Positions 8,103 through 17,116 of a DNA stretch of 64,000 bases are shown in pieces. A program made the translations under genes and the position numbers. Each line of letters opens with the position of its first letter. Position 1 is the stretch's first letter. The notes beneath the pieces are model-generated. The model did no database searches, had not been told where the DNA came from, and saw only the letters and a list, made by a program, of their open reading frames with translations. The DNA comes from Cohnella laeviribosi DSM 21336 (GTDB lineage Bacteria > Bacillota > Bacilli > Paenibacillales > Paenibacillaceae). The DNA lies in contig NZ_KB899810.1 in the NCBI RefSeq assembly GCF_000378425.1, positions 1-64,000 of the forward strand, read 5' to 3'.

Positions 8103-9542
8103 TTAGGGCGCCGCGGCGGCCGCGCCGGACGGCGCTGCGGCCGTTTCCGGCAGCGCGGACGCCCTCGGCGTTTCCGCCGGCGTCTTCGGCGCTTTGCCGG
8201 GCGCGGGAACAAGGTTCCCCAATTCATCCACATCGGCGCGAATGGACAAATCGGACAGCCGGGACAGCAGCAGTTGGGAATCGATCGGCACCATCGGCGC
8301 CGGCTGCGATTTTTCGGCGAACATCGGCACAAAGGAAAGGGCGCACTCCCCGTTTTTGCCGCATTTCGCGTTCAACACCCCTGTCTGTTGCGTCAGCGTA
8401 TTGCCGTTGGACGTAAAGACGAAATTGCCCAGGCTGTACGCAATCCATTTGCCCTTGTAATGTTCGAACCCTTGCAAAATATGGGGATGGCTGCCGATCA
8501 CCAGATCGGCTCCGGCGTCGATAAACGCATGGCCCCGTTCCGTCTGCCGCAATACCGGCCGCTCGTTCAGCTCCTCGCCCCAGTGAACCATCACGACGAC
8601 GACGTCCGCAAGCTTTCTTGCCGCCTGTATGGCCGCTTTGGCGCGGGTCAAATCGTAGGCTTCGGCTACGCCCGGATGGTTTTTGTCCGCCTTCCAGGTG
8701 GTGACGGGAACGATGTTCGTTACCCCGATATAGGCGACCGTCATTCCGTTGCTCTCGATGTAAACGGGCGTAAACGCCTCCTCGTCGTCCCGCCCCGCGC
8801 CGACATGCCGAATGCCCGCGTCGTCCAAATGATCCATCGTGTCGCTCAGGCCTTCCCATCCCTGATCCAGCGTATGGTTGTTCGCCAGCGTGACGACGTC
8901 GAAACCCGCATTTTTCAGTCCCGCCAAATATTCCGGTTTGCCCTTGAATACGTACTTTTTGTCCTCCGCCGGCGTGCCGCGAAGGGTAATCGGCGTTTCC
9001 AGATTGCCGGCGGTGATGTCTGCGGCTTCCAGAATGCTTTTGGACGCGGCGAACGGATAGTCCACACCGTTCTTGTCCATCAGCTCCCCTACCCGTGCAG
9101 CCGGAAGCAAATCGCCGACAAACGCGAGCGTCACGGCAGCCGTCTTCCCGTCTGCCGGGACGGCGGACGCATTTCCCGGAGCTTCTCGGGAAGGTTCGGC
9201 GCCCGCAGCCGCGTCGCCATCATCAGTCGGCTGCGGAGATTCGCTCACGGCATCGGCCGGTTCCGCGGATCCGTTCGCAGCATCGGCAGGTTCCGCATAT
9301 TCGCTCGCGGCTCCTCCGGCATTCTGCGGCGATCCGGCCGGCGTCTGTGCCGCCGGTAGCGCTCCGCTTTGGCCGCCTTCCAAAGCTCCGCCGGCTGTCC
9401 GTTCTCCGCGGTCCTGCAGCCACGAAGCGCCCCATATTCCGCCCACGATAACGATGGCAACGATAAGCGTCAAATTTAAATAAAGCAGCATGCGGGCGCG
9501 CCTTCGCAACCTGCGTCTCGTCTGGGTACGGGAATAAGGCAT
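8103..9542 (-). CDS. CapA-family protein (poly-gamma-glutamate capsule type metallophosphatase fold)
   Basis: A 479-aa membrane-anchored protein. After a basic N-terminus (RRRLRRRARM) there is one TM helix at residues about 18-42, then an Ala/Gly/Ser/Pro-rich linker to about residue 130. The CapA/PGA_cap domain follows: AFVGDLLPAARVGELM, GNLETPITLRGTP, LANNHTLDQG, VVVMVHWGEE, GSHPHILQGFEHY and YSLGNFVF carry the conserved His/Asp/Asn metal-site residues. The C-terminal 50 residues are low-complexity Pro/Ala. CapA proteins act outside the membrane in polymer synthesis, but no capB or capC lies nearby, so a capsule role here is not supported. Confidence 0.88.
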   Translation of the reverse strand: MPYSRTQTRRRLRRRARMLLYLNLTLIVAIVIVGGIWGASWLQDRGERTAGGALEGGQSGALPAAQTPAGSPQNAGGAASEYAEPADAANGSAEPADAVSESPQPTDDGDAAAGAEPSREAPGNASAVPADGKTAAVTLAFVGDLLPAARVGELMDKNGVDYPFAASKSILEAADITAGNLETPITLRGTPAEDKKYVFKGKPEYLAGLKNAGFDVVTLANNHTLDQGWEGLSDTMDHLDDAGIRHVGAGRDDEEAFTPVYIESNGMTVAYIGVTNIVPVTTWKADKNHPGVAEAYDLTRAKAAIQAARKLADVVVVMVHWGEELNERPVLRQTERGHAFIDAGADLVIGSHPHILQGFEHYKGKWIAYSLGNFVFTSNGNTLTQQTGVLNAKCGKNGECALSFVPMFAEKSQPAPMVPIDSQLLLSRLSDLSIRADVDELGNLVPAPGKAPKTPAETPRASALPETAAAPSGAAAAAP

Positions 9543-10358
9543 GAACGTTCGTCTCCCCTTTCCATTTCATGCCGTCATTATACCATACGCATGCTGGGCC
9601 GCCGACTTGTTTTTCTTGGCGATATTATCGGGCATTCCCGTATGGCGGAGAGGCCCGGACGCAACGCCGGCCGCCATGAGACGGCCCCGCTCTCTTCCTT
9701 CTTTTTTCCCGTTGTCTCGCCCTCATTTTTCGTCTTGTTCCCGGTTCGCCGCAATATCCCGAACGGCGTTCAAGCGGCAATTTTTTCGTACGTTGCCCGT
9801 CGTCGGGAGCCTGGCGGCGTTTTCGCCCCCCTTTGCCCTGTTCCCGGTATCCCATTCGCTCAGGATTGTTTCTAACGACAAGCAGGCCTGGGTCTCGCCT
9901 TTTGCAGTAGAAGATTTGTTTTTTCCGTTTACCCTGGCTCGTTTTCTTACGCGAAGATGAAATGCAAATACGGGGCTTGACAAACAATGTTCACGGCAGT
10001 TGCTTCAAAAGCAATTGCAGGACCGGCTTCCCCTTTTTCAGCTCATGCAATTGCTTTTACGGCAATTCAAGGCCAGGCCGTACAGCGTTTTGGGCTTCAA
10101 ACGGGTTGCAGTTGCTGCTATAGCACTTAGACCGCACCCTTCCGCAGAAAAGGCCATTGCAGTTGCTATAAAGTCACTTATTTTAATTGGGGGGTAACTT
10201 GGTTCGGAGCCAAGGTGTTCGTCAGCTTGGTGAATGTTTCTCATTCCTGGAACGACACGATTCATTTTGCAGGTCTATTTAATTGTAAAATAAAATCAAT
10301 AGTATGCCGCCTTTCCCACAAGTATTGGAATAATGAGAAAACTTAGGGAAGTGAACGT
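9543..10358. other. Gene-poor stretch
   Basis: I see no convincing gene in these about 816 bases. The open frames here have no ribosome sites and no recognisable composition. The left part holds the promoter of the CapA-like gene; the middle holds a diverged repeat copy. Base composition becomes AT-rich after about 10190. Confidence 0.6.
9989..10172. repeat. Diverged copy of the dispersed palindromic repeat
   Basis: Short elements such as GGCAGTTGCTTCAAAAGCAA, ATTGCTTTTACGGCAATT and TTGCAGTTGCTATAA recur here. They resemble the palindromic core of the repeats at 275-399 and 22424-22735, but unit boundaries are no longer clear. Confidence 0.4.
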
Positions 10359-10390
10359 TAAAAAACAAAAACCGGCCTGTCCGGCCGGTT
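10359..10390 (-). terminator. Rho-independent terminator (reads leftward)
   Basis: On the minus strand ACCGGCC and GGCCGGT form a 7-bp stem around a 5-base loop, followed by TTTTTGTTTTTT. It lies about 95 bp downstream of the decayed gene at 10486-10870. Confidence 0.8.
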
Positions 10391-10485
10391 CAAGATTTAG
10401 AATCAGTTGATTATGTTGAAGCTCCGGGCGAGAGAAGATGGACCTGCTAAATATTCAATTCCTTCGTTCGGATGGGCAAATAGCA

Positions 10486-10870
10486 TCAAATTTTGTACAC
10501 CTCCGAAGCCCCGATTATCCCCTTTAAAATATAATATTTAATAAATGTCTTATAAGTAAATCCGTAACTTTTCTCGACCGTGGCAAGAACATTGAACTCT
10601 GAATCCGGATGCAGTTCCCGGGTACCAACAACTTTAATAATGCTATAGGGTTTAAAGGACATCTCGTTTAATTTCTCGTTCGACAAATCTAGCTTCTTGT
10701 CAGTTAAGGAGGTTGAAAACGTCCCCATTCAACGTGATAGAGTTGGCAGTCGTCGATTTTGCTTGAATTTCAAGAGCACCATTTAGACCGGCAGGAGTCG
10801 ATTCTGCTTGAACATCGTTAGGGTTTTGGGCGGCATTTACCGAACCCATTATTAAGAAGAAAAATGTAAT
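10486..10870 (-). pseudogene. Decayed small secreted-protein gene with a frameshift
   Basis: Two minus-strand frames join into one plausible protein. The upstream frame reads TFFFLIMGSVNAAQNPNDVQ, which looks like the end of a signal peptide with an AxA-type site, and continues to GALEIQAKSTTANSITLNGD before a TGA at 10700-10702. The second frame (ORF 10486-10728) continues as STSLTDKKLDLSNEKL and runs 80 aa to a normal stop. A one-base change around 10710-10725 would fuse them. The N-terminus also lacks an ATG: a TAA precedes the hydrophobic stretch. The DNA is AT-rich compared with its neighbours, which suggests transfer. I do not recognise the family. Confidence 0.6.
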
Positions 10871-10964
10871 TTAGTTTTATAGTAAGGTATTTCTATTTAA
10901 TAATATACTAATAAAGAAAAATATGTAAATAATTAGGAAAATACGGCGAAAGGGTTTTTACGCC

Positions 10965-11363
10965 ATGGGAAAGAGACTGTTGGCTTGTGTCATCACTATC
11001 GCACTGTTATTCATCGTTATGGTTCTGAATGCAAGTGATGAGTCGTCGTCTCTTGCTTCCTTCTCCAATACGTATGTAATAGGGACTGCGATTGTTCAAC
11101 TGTCGTTTTTTTATTTCTTTATCGCTTGCCCGATTTCGGTGTTTGTTGATAACATCTTGCATCGAAGAAATCCGTCTGGCAAAGCGCTGATATGGAAACG
11201 AGGTCTGGGTCATACCGTATCGGGAATCGTTGTCGGTTGGCTTCTTTCCTATCCTCTGAATGTGCTTCCCGAGTACCGATTGAACTTTGTAGCCGGTTGC
11301 TGCTTACTTATGCTCCTTATGTTGGTTATCGATATGCTTCTTTCACTTAGGATACGAAAGTAA
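10965..11363 (+). CDS. Hypothetical four-helix membrane protein
   Basis: A 132-aa protein with four hydrophobic segments at residues about 5-21, 37-60, 84-102 and 107-126, and short charged loops (HRRNPSGKALIWKRG between the second and third). GAAAGGG lies about 11 bases before the ATG. I do not recognise the family. Base composition is lower in GC than the surrounding conserved genes, as for the neighbouring decayed gene, so the whole 10.2-11.7 kb stretch may be an imported segment. Confidence 0.65.
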   Translation: MGKRLLACVITIALLFIVMVLNASDESSSLASFSNTYVIGTAIVQLSFFYFFIACPISVFVDNILHRRNPSGKALIWKRGLGHTVSGIVVGWLLSYPLNVLPEYRLNFVAGCCLLMLLMLVIDMLLSLRIRK

Positions 11364-11682
11364 CGACAACTTAGAGGAAGATAGCCGAATGAAAACAAAA
11401 AAGGATCTGCCATGCGCTGGTTCCCCTTGACGCTTGCCCGGGTGCAGAGAGTGTGTAGTTGGAGTCCGGAGGACAGCTGCGTTATCACACAACAACTCGT
11501 TCATATCAATGTCAACCCTAGAGATAACCTCGACATCCTTCTTGATAATGGTTAACACGTTTCTCCTTCCAAATGGCAATAACCCTATTTAAGGCTTGCT
11601 GAACGATAAAAAATCCAGTAACCACAAGGGTTTGAGGCTCGTTTTGTCGAATTTATATGTACGGAAATATAAGAAATCGGGA
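11364..11682. other. Intergenic stretch without a supported gene
   Basis: The only candidate is a minus-strand frame (11343-11579) that starts plausibly (NVLTIIKKDVEVISRVDIDM) but turns into composition unlike protein and overlaps the 3' end of the membrane-protein gene. It may be a remnant of a decayed gene. Confidence 0.4.
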
Positions 11683-11721
11683 TAAAAACCGTGCACATGG
11701 AGGATGACGATTGCGCACGGT
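11683..11721 (-). terminator. Probable terminator of the alkyltransferase-like gene
   Basis: ACCGTGC and GCACGGT form a stem with a large loop. On the minus strand it is followed by TTTTTA, and it begins at the stop codon of the leftward gene. Confidence 0.5.
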
Positions 11722-12044
11722 CATATGTCGGCCTCCCATTCCGGTTCGTGAAGATAGCGCGCCAGATCCACCCGTCCGCTGCCGTCCAAAACGATCCCTT
11801 CCTGCCTCAAAAGGCGCATCTGCGTTTTCCGGCCCGCCTCGTCCGGTATCGCGATTTCTCCCTTGGCGTTGACGACCCGATGCCAGGGCAGCCGGTGCTT
11901 GCCGCTCAGCGAATGCAAAATCTGCACGACTTGCCGCGCGCCTCGCGGACTGCCGGCACGACGGGCGATTTGTCCGTACGTCATAACGCGGCCTTCGGGT
12001 ATGCTTTGAATGAGTCGTATAACCTTTAACGTAAAAGGCTTCAT
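11721..12044 (-). CDS. Alkyltransferase-like (ATL) DNA-binding protein of the MGMT family
   Basis: This 107-aa protein is the DNA-binding domain of O6-alkylguanine-DNA alkyltransferase without its N-terminal domain. The helix-turn-helix region is EGRVMTYGQIARRAGSPRGAR. The active-site motif of true alkyltransferases, PCHR, is here LPWHRVV, so the acceptor Cys is replaced by Trp. That is the signature of ATL proteins, which bind alkylated guanine and hand it to nucleotide-excision repair instead of repairing it. The ATG at 12044 has GGGAGAG nearby. Longer upstream frames have no support. Confidence 0.9.
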   Translation of the reverse strand: MKPFTLKVIRLIQSIPEGRVMTYGQIARRAGSPRGARQVVQILHSLSGKHRLPWHRVVNAKGEIAIPDEAGRKTQMRLLRQEGIVLDGSGRVDLARYLHEPEWEADI

Positions 12045-12144
12045 CGTTCTCTCCCGTCCGCTATGTCTGTTCGCACAAAGTATAACACACCGGGAACCTG
12101 CCGGGGCCCTCCCGCGGTCCTCTAGCGGCGAGGGCGCGAGCCGC

Positions 12145-12188
12145 AAAAGAAGCGAGCCCGCGATCCTCGGCAGCGAGGGGGCGGGCTC
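12145..12188 (-). terminator. Terminator-like hairpin after the ROK kinase gene
   Basis: GAGCCCGC and GCGGGCTC form an 8-bp stem around a 19-base loop that can itself fold. On the minus strand it is followed by GCTTCTTTT, a weak T-rich tail. Confidence 0.5.
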
Positions 12189-12204
12189 GGGTGCGGCGCG
12201 AGCG

Positions 12205-13170
12205 TCAACGGCTCAGCAGGCTTTGCGCGTACGCCGCGCTGCCGATCAGTCCGGCATCGTCGTCCAGGCTGCCGGGGACGATGCGCAGCCGCTCGCGGTA
12301 AAGCGGGTGGACGCGCCGCGAGACTTCTTCGCGCAGCGGGCCGAACAGGATATCGCCGGCCGCGGCGACGCCTCCTCCGACGATCACGACGTCGGGAGAA
12401 AGCAGGATGACGGCCGGCGCAAGCGCGAGCGCAAGCTTCTCGGCGGTATAGCGGTAGATGGAAAGCGCGAAGTCGTCGCCGTCCACCGCGGCCTGCCAGA
12501 CGTCTCGGGCGGTCAATTCGCCGCGCGACGAAGGATCGGGGAAGCGCTCCGCGAGCAGGCCGCCCCGTCCGGCCGCAAGGCCGTCTTGTGCCTGGCGGGC
12601 GATTCCCGTGGCGGACGCGATCGTCTCGAGGCAGCCGGTCATGCCGCAGCCGCACGTATACTGGACTCCGTCCATGATGACGTGACCGATCTCCCCGGCC
12701 AGTCCCTCCGCGCCCGTATGAATGCGCCCGTCCGTCACGAACGCCGCGGACATGCCGGTGCCGAGCGTAAGGCCGAGCACATGGCGGTATCCCGCTCCGG
12801 CGCCGCGGATCGTTTCCCCGTACACGATCATCCTCACGTCGTTCTGAACCGCCACCGGCACGCCGAGCTTGCGGGACAAGAGCTGCGCCACCGGGGTACC
12901 GGACAGCGGCAGGTTCGCCGCCGTGACGGTTCCGTCCTTTTCGTTCATGAATCCGGGCAGACCGATGCCCACCGCCGCAAGCGAGCCTTCCGCGATTCCC
13001 CGCTCGCTCAGCAGCTTGCGCGCCAGTCCGGCCAGCTGGTCCAAGAAGCCTTCCGTCCCCGAAGACTTTTCCGTCGGCGTTTTGAGCTTGGCGAGCAGAA
13101 CGCCGTCGCCATCGAACAGCCCGGCCACCACGTTGGTTCCGCCTACGTCAATGCCTATCGTATACGTCAT
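12205..13170 (-). CDS. ROK-family sugar kinase (glucokinase-like)
   Basis: This 321-aa cytoplasmic kinase would phosphorylate glucose or a related hexose with ATP. The phosphate-binding loop is IGIDVGGTNVVAGLFDGDG at the N-terminus. The ROK zinc motif is CGCGMTGCLE near residue 170, preceded by GEIGHVIMDG. VGIGLPGFMN lies in the first domain. I chose the ATG at 13170 because GGAGG is 10 bases upstream; an ATG three codons earlier is too close to that site. There is no N-terminal DNA-binding domain, so it is not a NagC-type repressor. It lies downstream of the two-component pair on the same strand. Confidence 0.88.
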   Translation of the reverse strand: MTYTIGIDVGGTNVVAGLFDGDGVLLAKLKTPTEKSSGTEGFLDQLAGLARKLLSERGIAEGSLAAVGIGLPGFMNEKDGTVTAANLPLSGTPVAQLLSRKLGVPVAVQNDVRMIVYGETIRGAGAGYRHVLGLTLGTGMSAAFVTDGRIHTGAEGLAGEIGHVIMDGVQYTCGCGMTGCLETIASATGIARQAQDGLAAGRGGLLAERFPDPSSRGELTARDVWQAAVDGDDFALSIYRYTAEKLALALAPAVILLSPDVVIVGGGVAAAGDILFGPLREEVSRRVHPLYRERLRIVPGSLDDDAGLIGSAAYAQSLLSR

Positions 13171-13424
13171 TTTGTCCATGCCTCCACTTGTGTCCCGACA
13201 AGGAACCGTTCGGCAAGCCCGTTCTCCGCACGGCCGGGAGCCGATCCTGACCGGCGGGACGCCCCGGAGCCGCAACTTTCCGGCAGGACGCCGGCCGGCG
13301 CGTTCATCATCGTCGGTTTATTCTCGTCAGTGCAAATATAAAGGGCAGCCTTTGGCACTGTCAACCAATCGCATGAATCCCGGCCGCGGCGCAACCGGCG
13401 AACAGGCGCGGTTGGAGCCGCCGC

Positions 13425-15059
13425 TCATTGCTCCTTGTCGGCCCATCCGGACAAAACCGGCTTGATCTCCCGCCGATGCGACAGCTCGCGGTATTCCGAC
13501 GGAAGCATGCCGGTATATTTGCTGAACACGCGCGTGAAATAGCGGCGCTCCGAATAGCCGACCATTTGTCCGACCGCCGTTACGTTCTTGTCGCTTAAGG
13601 CCAGCAGCGATTTCGCCATCTCCATTCGCTGCCGGGTCACGTATTCCACGAACGTTTCCCCGAAATGCTGCTTGAACAGCAGGCTGAAATAGCTGCCGCT
13701 AATGCCGAGATAATCGGCCAGCAGGTCGATGCTTAAATCCGACGACAGGTTCCGCTCGATGTAGTCTTTGGCCGCCAGCATGAGCACGTCGCTCGTTTTC
13801 TTTTTCATCGCGCTGTCGATCGACTGGTCGATGAGGCGGTTGATGACCGCCAGCGTTTCGCGGATGCCGGGACTGCGGTCGATCCGGCTCCAAAATTCGG
13901 CTTCGTCGTCCCGGCCGATCACGTCCATCGCCCGCATCTCCCGCAGCAGATGAAGACAGACGTAATGCAGAATCGGCTCGATCCGTTCGAACGAGCTTTC
14001 CGGCAGCCTGCGGAAGCTTTCGTTCAGCTCGCGCAGCGCCTCCTCCGTCTTGCGCCTGTCGCAGCGCTTAAGCCCGGTGACCATCTCTTCGATCCAATCC
14101 CACAGGCGCTGCGTCTCCTCCTGACCGGCGCGCTGGAACGCGGGCACGATCACGCCCCCTTCCCCGCCGAAGCTTAAATTCAGGGAGCGCTGCAAATGTT
14201 TGTAGGTTCCGGCCAGCCGCTCGAGCGGAACGGAGACAGGATGAAGCGCAACGCGGATGCTCAGCTTCAGGTAGGCGCCAATCTTCCGGCGCAACTCCTC
14301 GGCCCATGCCGCGCATTCGCTCCGGTCGAACGACTCCGGCGGCGTGCGTTCGATCAGCACGCACCATTCGCCGCCGCGCATTTGCAGCACGGAATGCGGA
14401 ACCTCGAGGCCGGCGAAATGCTCCTGCAAAATGTTGTGCACCGCAAAGTTCCACAGCTTGCGCTCCCGTTCGTCCCAGCGGACGCCCCTTTTGGCGTAGT
14501 CCTCCACATCGATGAGCATCATCGCGAACGCCAAATTTCCCCCCGATAGCTCGCTGAGCTTGAGAAGCGGCTTGGCCGTCCCGCTTCCGGCGTCGATCAG
14601 CAAATCGTAAAGCACTCTTTCGTAGGCAAGCCGGAACATCTGCCGCCATTCCCGCTGGATCGTCCGCTGCTCGGCGTCGCGCTCGCGGATGCCGTCGGCC
14701 AGCCGCCGAATCGTGCGGGTCAATTCCTCGTAGTCGATCGGCTTCAAAATGTAATCTCGGACTTCGTAACGGATGACCGACCGGACATAGCTGAAATCCT
14801 GGTAACCGGTCATCATGATGACTTCGGCGTCGGCGTCGAATTCCCGCAGGGCGCCCAGAAATTCGATTCCGTCCATGACGGGCATGCGGATGTCGCACAA
14901 AATCAGATGCGGGCGGTGCTCCCGGGCCAGCTCCAGCGCCGTTTTCCCGTTTTTGGCCAATCCGACGATCTCCGCGTTGACGTCTTCCCAAGGCACGACG
15001 GCTTGAAGATTTTTCAAAATGTTGATTTCGTCGTCCACCAGCAGCACCTTCAGCTTCAT
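13425..15059 (-). CDS. Response regulator with AraC-type DNA-binding domain (YesN family)
   Basis: A 544-aa protein. The receiver domain occupies residues about 1-120: LLVDDEINIL (acidic pair), LILCDIRMPVMDG with the phospho-acceptor Asp, MMTGYQ, and ILKPIDYEEL with the conserved Lys. The middle region of about 300 residues is variable, as is usual for YesN proteins. The C-terminal 100 residues hold two helix-turn-helix units: LADYLGISGSYFSLLFKQHF and VGQMVGYSERRYFTRVFSKY. It lies 55 bp downstream of its partner kinase gene. Such pairs usually control sugar uptake or glycan genes; the target is not evident here. Confidence 0.93.
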   Translation of the reverse strand: MKLKVLLVDDEINILKNLQAVVPWEDVNAEIVGLAKNGKTALELAREHRPHLILCDIRMPVMDGIEFLGALREFDADAEVIMMTGYQDFSYVRSVIRYEVRDYILKPIDYEELTRTIRRLADGIRERDAEQRTIQREWRQMFRLAYERVLYDLLIDAGSGTAKPLLKLSELSGGNLAFAMMLIDVEDYAKRGVRWDERERKLWNFAVHNILQEHFAGLEVPHSVLQMRGGEWCVLIERTPPESFDRSECAAWAEELRRKIGAYLKLSIRVALHPVSVPLERLAGTYKHLQRSLNLSFGGEGGVIVPAFQRAGQEETQRLWDWIEEMVTGLKRCDRRKTEEALRELNESFRRLPESSFERIEPILHYVCLHLLREMRAMDVIGRDDEAEFWSRIDRSPGIRETLAVINRLIDQSIDSAMKKKTSDVLMLAAKDYIERNLSSDLSIDLLADYLGISGSYFSLLFKQHFGETFVEYVTRQRMEMAKSLLALSDKNVTAVGQMVGYSERRYFTRVFSKYTGMLPSEYRELSHRREIKPVLSGWADKEQ

Positions 15060-15114
15060 GGCTCATCCTCCCCTCGGACCATCCGTGCGTTCGCTTGCCT
15101 GTCCGCCGCCCGGA

Positions 15115-16944
15115 TCAGGGCGCCGACTTCGGGATCAAGCATTTGATGACCGTTCCCATCCCCTCCGCGCTGCACAGAATCAACCCGTAGCCCGGACCGT
15201 AGTGGATGCGGAGCCGGTCGTTGACGTTGCCGACGCCAAGCCCCCGCCTTTCGCCGGTTTCCGCCGACTCCCCGTACAGCGCTTCGAGCGTCGTCGCCCC
15301 CCCGGAGGCGAACATGGCCAGCTTGCGCCGGGGTATGCCGATCCCGTTGTCCTCCACGTAGAAGGCGATGTTGTCCCCTTCCTCGACCGCGCTGACGCGG
15401 ATGCGTCCCAAGTAGTCGATGCCCTCGAAGCCGTGCTGGATGCTGTTCTCCACAAGCGGCTGAAGCGTCAGCTTCAAAATCCGGTGGCGAAGCAGCCGGT
15501 CCGGCACGTCGATTTCGAATTCGAACAATTCCTCGAACCGGAATTTCTGAATTTCCAGATAACTTCGCACATGCTCCAGCTCCTGGTCGATGCGGACCTC
15601 TTCCTTCTGCTGGATGCTGATGCGGAAAATATTGGCAAGCTGCTGCACCATGCGGCTCACTTTCCGCCCTTCGTTCCGCACGGCCAAAATGTTGATCGAC
15701 TCCAGCGCGTTAAACAGAAAATGCGGCTTGATCTGCGCCTGCAGCAGCATCATCTCCGCCTTGCGTTTGCGCCGCTGCTCCCGGACGACCTCGTCCAGCA
15801 GCTCGGAGACGCGGGCGACAAGGCTGTTGAAGCCTTTGGCGAGAATGACCGTCTCGTCGTTGCCGGTCACCGGCACGCGCGTGGACAGATCGCCGCGCTC
15901 GACGCGCCGCATGGCGCTTGCCACGCGCACGAAGGAGTTCACCGTCCGCCGGACGAACATCAGGTTGAAGATGAGGGCGCAGGCGAGCGAAGCGGCCGTA
16001 ATGCCGACGACCCAGCGGAGGACGCGCGTCTGATCCCCGGACAGGTAGTTCCAGTCGGTCACCGTGACGAGCGTCCAGTCTCCGGCGCCGAGGCGCTTGA
16101 TCTCTCCGAGGTTGTGGACGGAGACGAGGCTTTTGCGGCCGAGAAAATTCATCTTCGAGCTTTGATAGCTTTGCGTAAGATCGAGCTGTCCCGTCGGGTC
16201 CGCATGCAGATAGAAGTTCTGTCCCGCCAGATGCTCCCCGCTGTCGTAAATGATCGTGCCGCCCCGTCCGACGAGCAGGTAGCGGCGGTTGTCGCTGGCT
16301 TCGGTATTGTAGAAATCGAAAATCCGCTCGAGCTCGTTCATCTGGAACCGGATGACAAGCAGGCCCTTGCTCTGAAGCGTGTCGATGTCGAGCAGCACCC
16401 GGATCTGGGTGAACAGGTTGTTTTCCCCGGTCAGCAGCCGGTCTTCGTAGGGGCCGATCCAGACGGGCGCGCCGTTTTTTTTCAGCGCTTCGGCGTACAG
16501 CGGATTCGTCTTCAGCTTCTCCAGCGGAGCCGGCGTATCGGGAATGAACCTGACATTGACGACTTTACCGTCGTTGCCGTACAAGGTCACCGATTTGATG
16601 CCCGGATACGTCAGCAGAACCCGTTGGCTCAGCTTTTGCTTTTCCAGCATTTCTTCGATGTACGGATCGTCCGTCGCAGACGGCGACGCGCCTCCCATCC
16701 CGATGGACTGCTCGACGCTCTGCACGCTGTCCTTGGTCGTCACCCAGAAATCGGAGAAATAATTGGCCTCCTTGATCATATTGTTGAGGTTGCGCCCGAT
16801 GGCGTTCATGGACAGCTCGAGCTGCTCTTCGTATTTCTCCCGGGTCACGTGCTGGAATACGAGATAGGAGACGGTGCCGAGCACAAACAAAGGGATGATA
16901 ATGAAAACGAAAAAAGCCGTAAACACCCGTCGCCCCAGACTCAT
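15115..16944 (-). CDS. Sensor histidine kinase, YesM family
   Basis: A 609-aa membrane kinase. TM1 spans residues about 7-30 and TM2 about 290-312, enclosing an extracellular sensor of about 260 residues, probably a Cache-like fold. A HAMP linker follows. The phospho-acceptor region is QAQIKPHFLFNALESINILA. The ATPase domain shows LQPLVENSIQHGF (N box), VEDNGIGIPRR (G1) and GLGVGNVNDRLRIHYG (G2). It is the upstream partner of the YesN-type regulator. The 172-bp gap to mobB probably carries the promoter of the pair. Confidence 0.93.
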   Translation of the reverse strand: MSLGRRVFTAFFVFIIIPLFVLGTVSYLVFQHVTREKYEEQLELSMNAIGRNLNNMIKEANYFSDFWVTTKDSVQSVEQSIGMGGASPSATDDPYIEEMLEKQKLSQRVLLTYPGIKSVTLYGNDGKVVNVRFIPDTPAPLEKLKTNPLYAEALKKNGAPVWIGPYEDRLLTGENNLFTQIRVLLDIDTLQSKGLLVIRFQMNELERIFDFYNTEASDNRRYLLVGRGGTIIYDSGEHLAGQNFYLHADPTGQLDLTQSYQSSKMNFLGRKSLVSVHNLGEIKRLGAGDWTLVTVTDWNYLSGDQTRVLRWVVGITAASLACALIFNLMFVRRTVNSFVRVASAMRRVERGDLSTRVPVTGNDETVILAKGFNSLVARVSELLDEVVREQRRKRKAEMMLLQAQIKPHFLFNALESINILAVRNEGRKVSRMVQQLANIFRISIQQKEEVRIDQELEHVRSYLEIQKFRFEELFEFEIDVPDRLLRHRILKLTLQPLVENSIQHGFEGIDYLGRIRVSAVEEGDNIAFYVEDNGIGIPRRKLAMFASGGATTLEALYGESAETGERRGLGVGNVNDRLRIHYGPGYGLILCSAEGMGTVIKCLIPKSAP

Positions 16945-17116
16945 CGTCTACCGCGCCATCCTTTCGGCCGCCCGCTTCCTCCGGTTCCGGCAGGAAGAAT
17001 ACGCTTGCACTCTCCATTATAGGAGGCTCAACCCGGCGGTTTAAGTCCTTATTTATCCAAAGGGGGGATAAAAACCTCTACTTAAGGGAGAATTCCTTGA
17101 GGCCGCTTCGCTGCGC

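Noticed and set aside
8103-9542. Poly-gamma-glutamate capsule locus
   Set aside because: Only a CapA-like gene is present; capB, capC and capE are absent nearby.
9541-10197. Plus-strand frames upstream of the CapA-like gene
   Set aside because: There is no ribosome site, no recognisable domain and no protein-like composition; part of the area is repeat sequence.
11343-11579. A 78-codon minus-strand frame
   Set aside because: The first 30 codons look protein-like but the rest does not, and it overlaps the membrane-protein gene; kept only as a possible remnant in the gap entry.
15019-17022. A 667-codon open frame on the plus strand
   Set aside because: It lies wholly opposite the sensor kinase gene, is rich in Arg/His/Pro as expected of an antisense shadow in high-GC DNA, and shows no domain.
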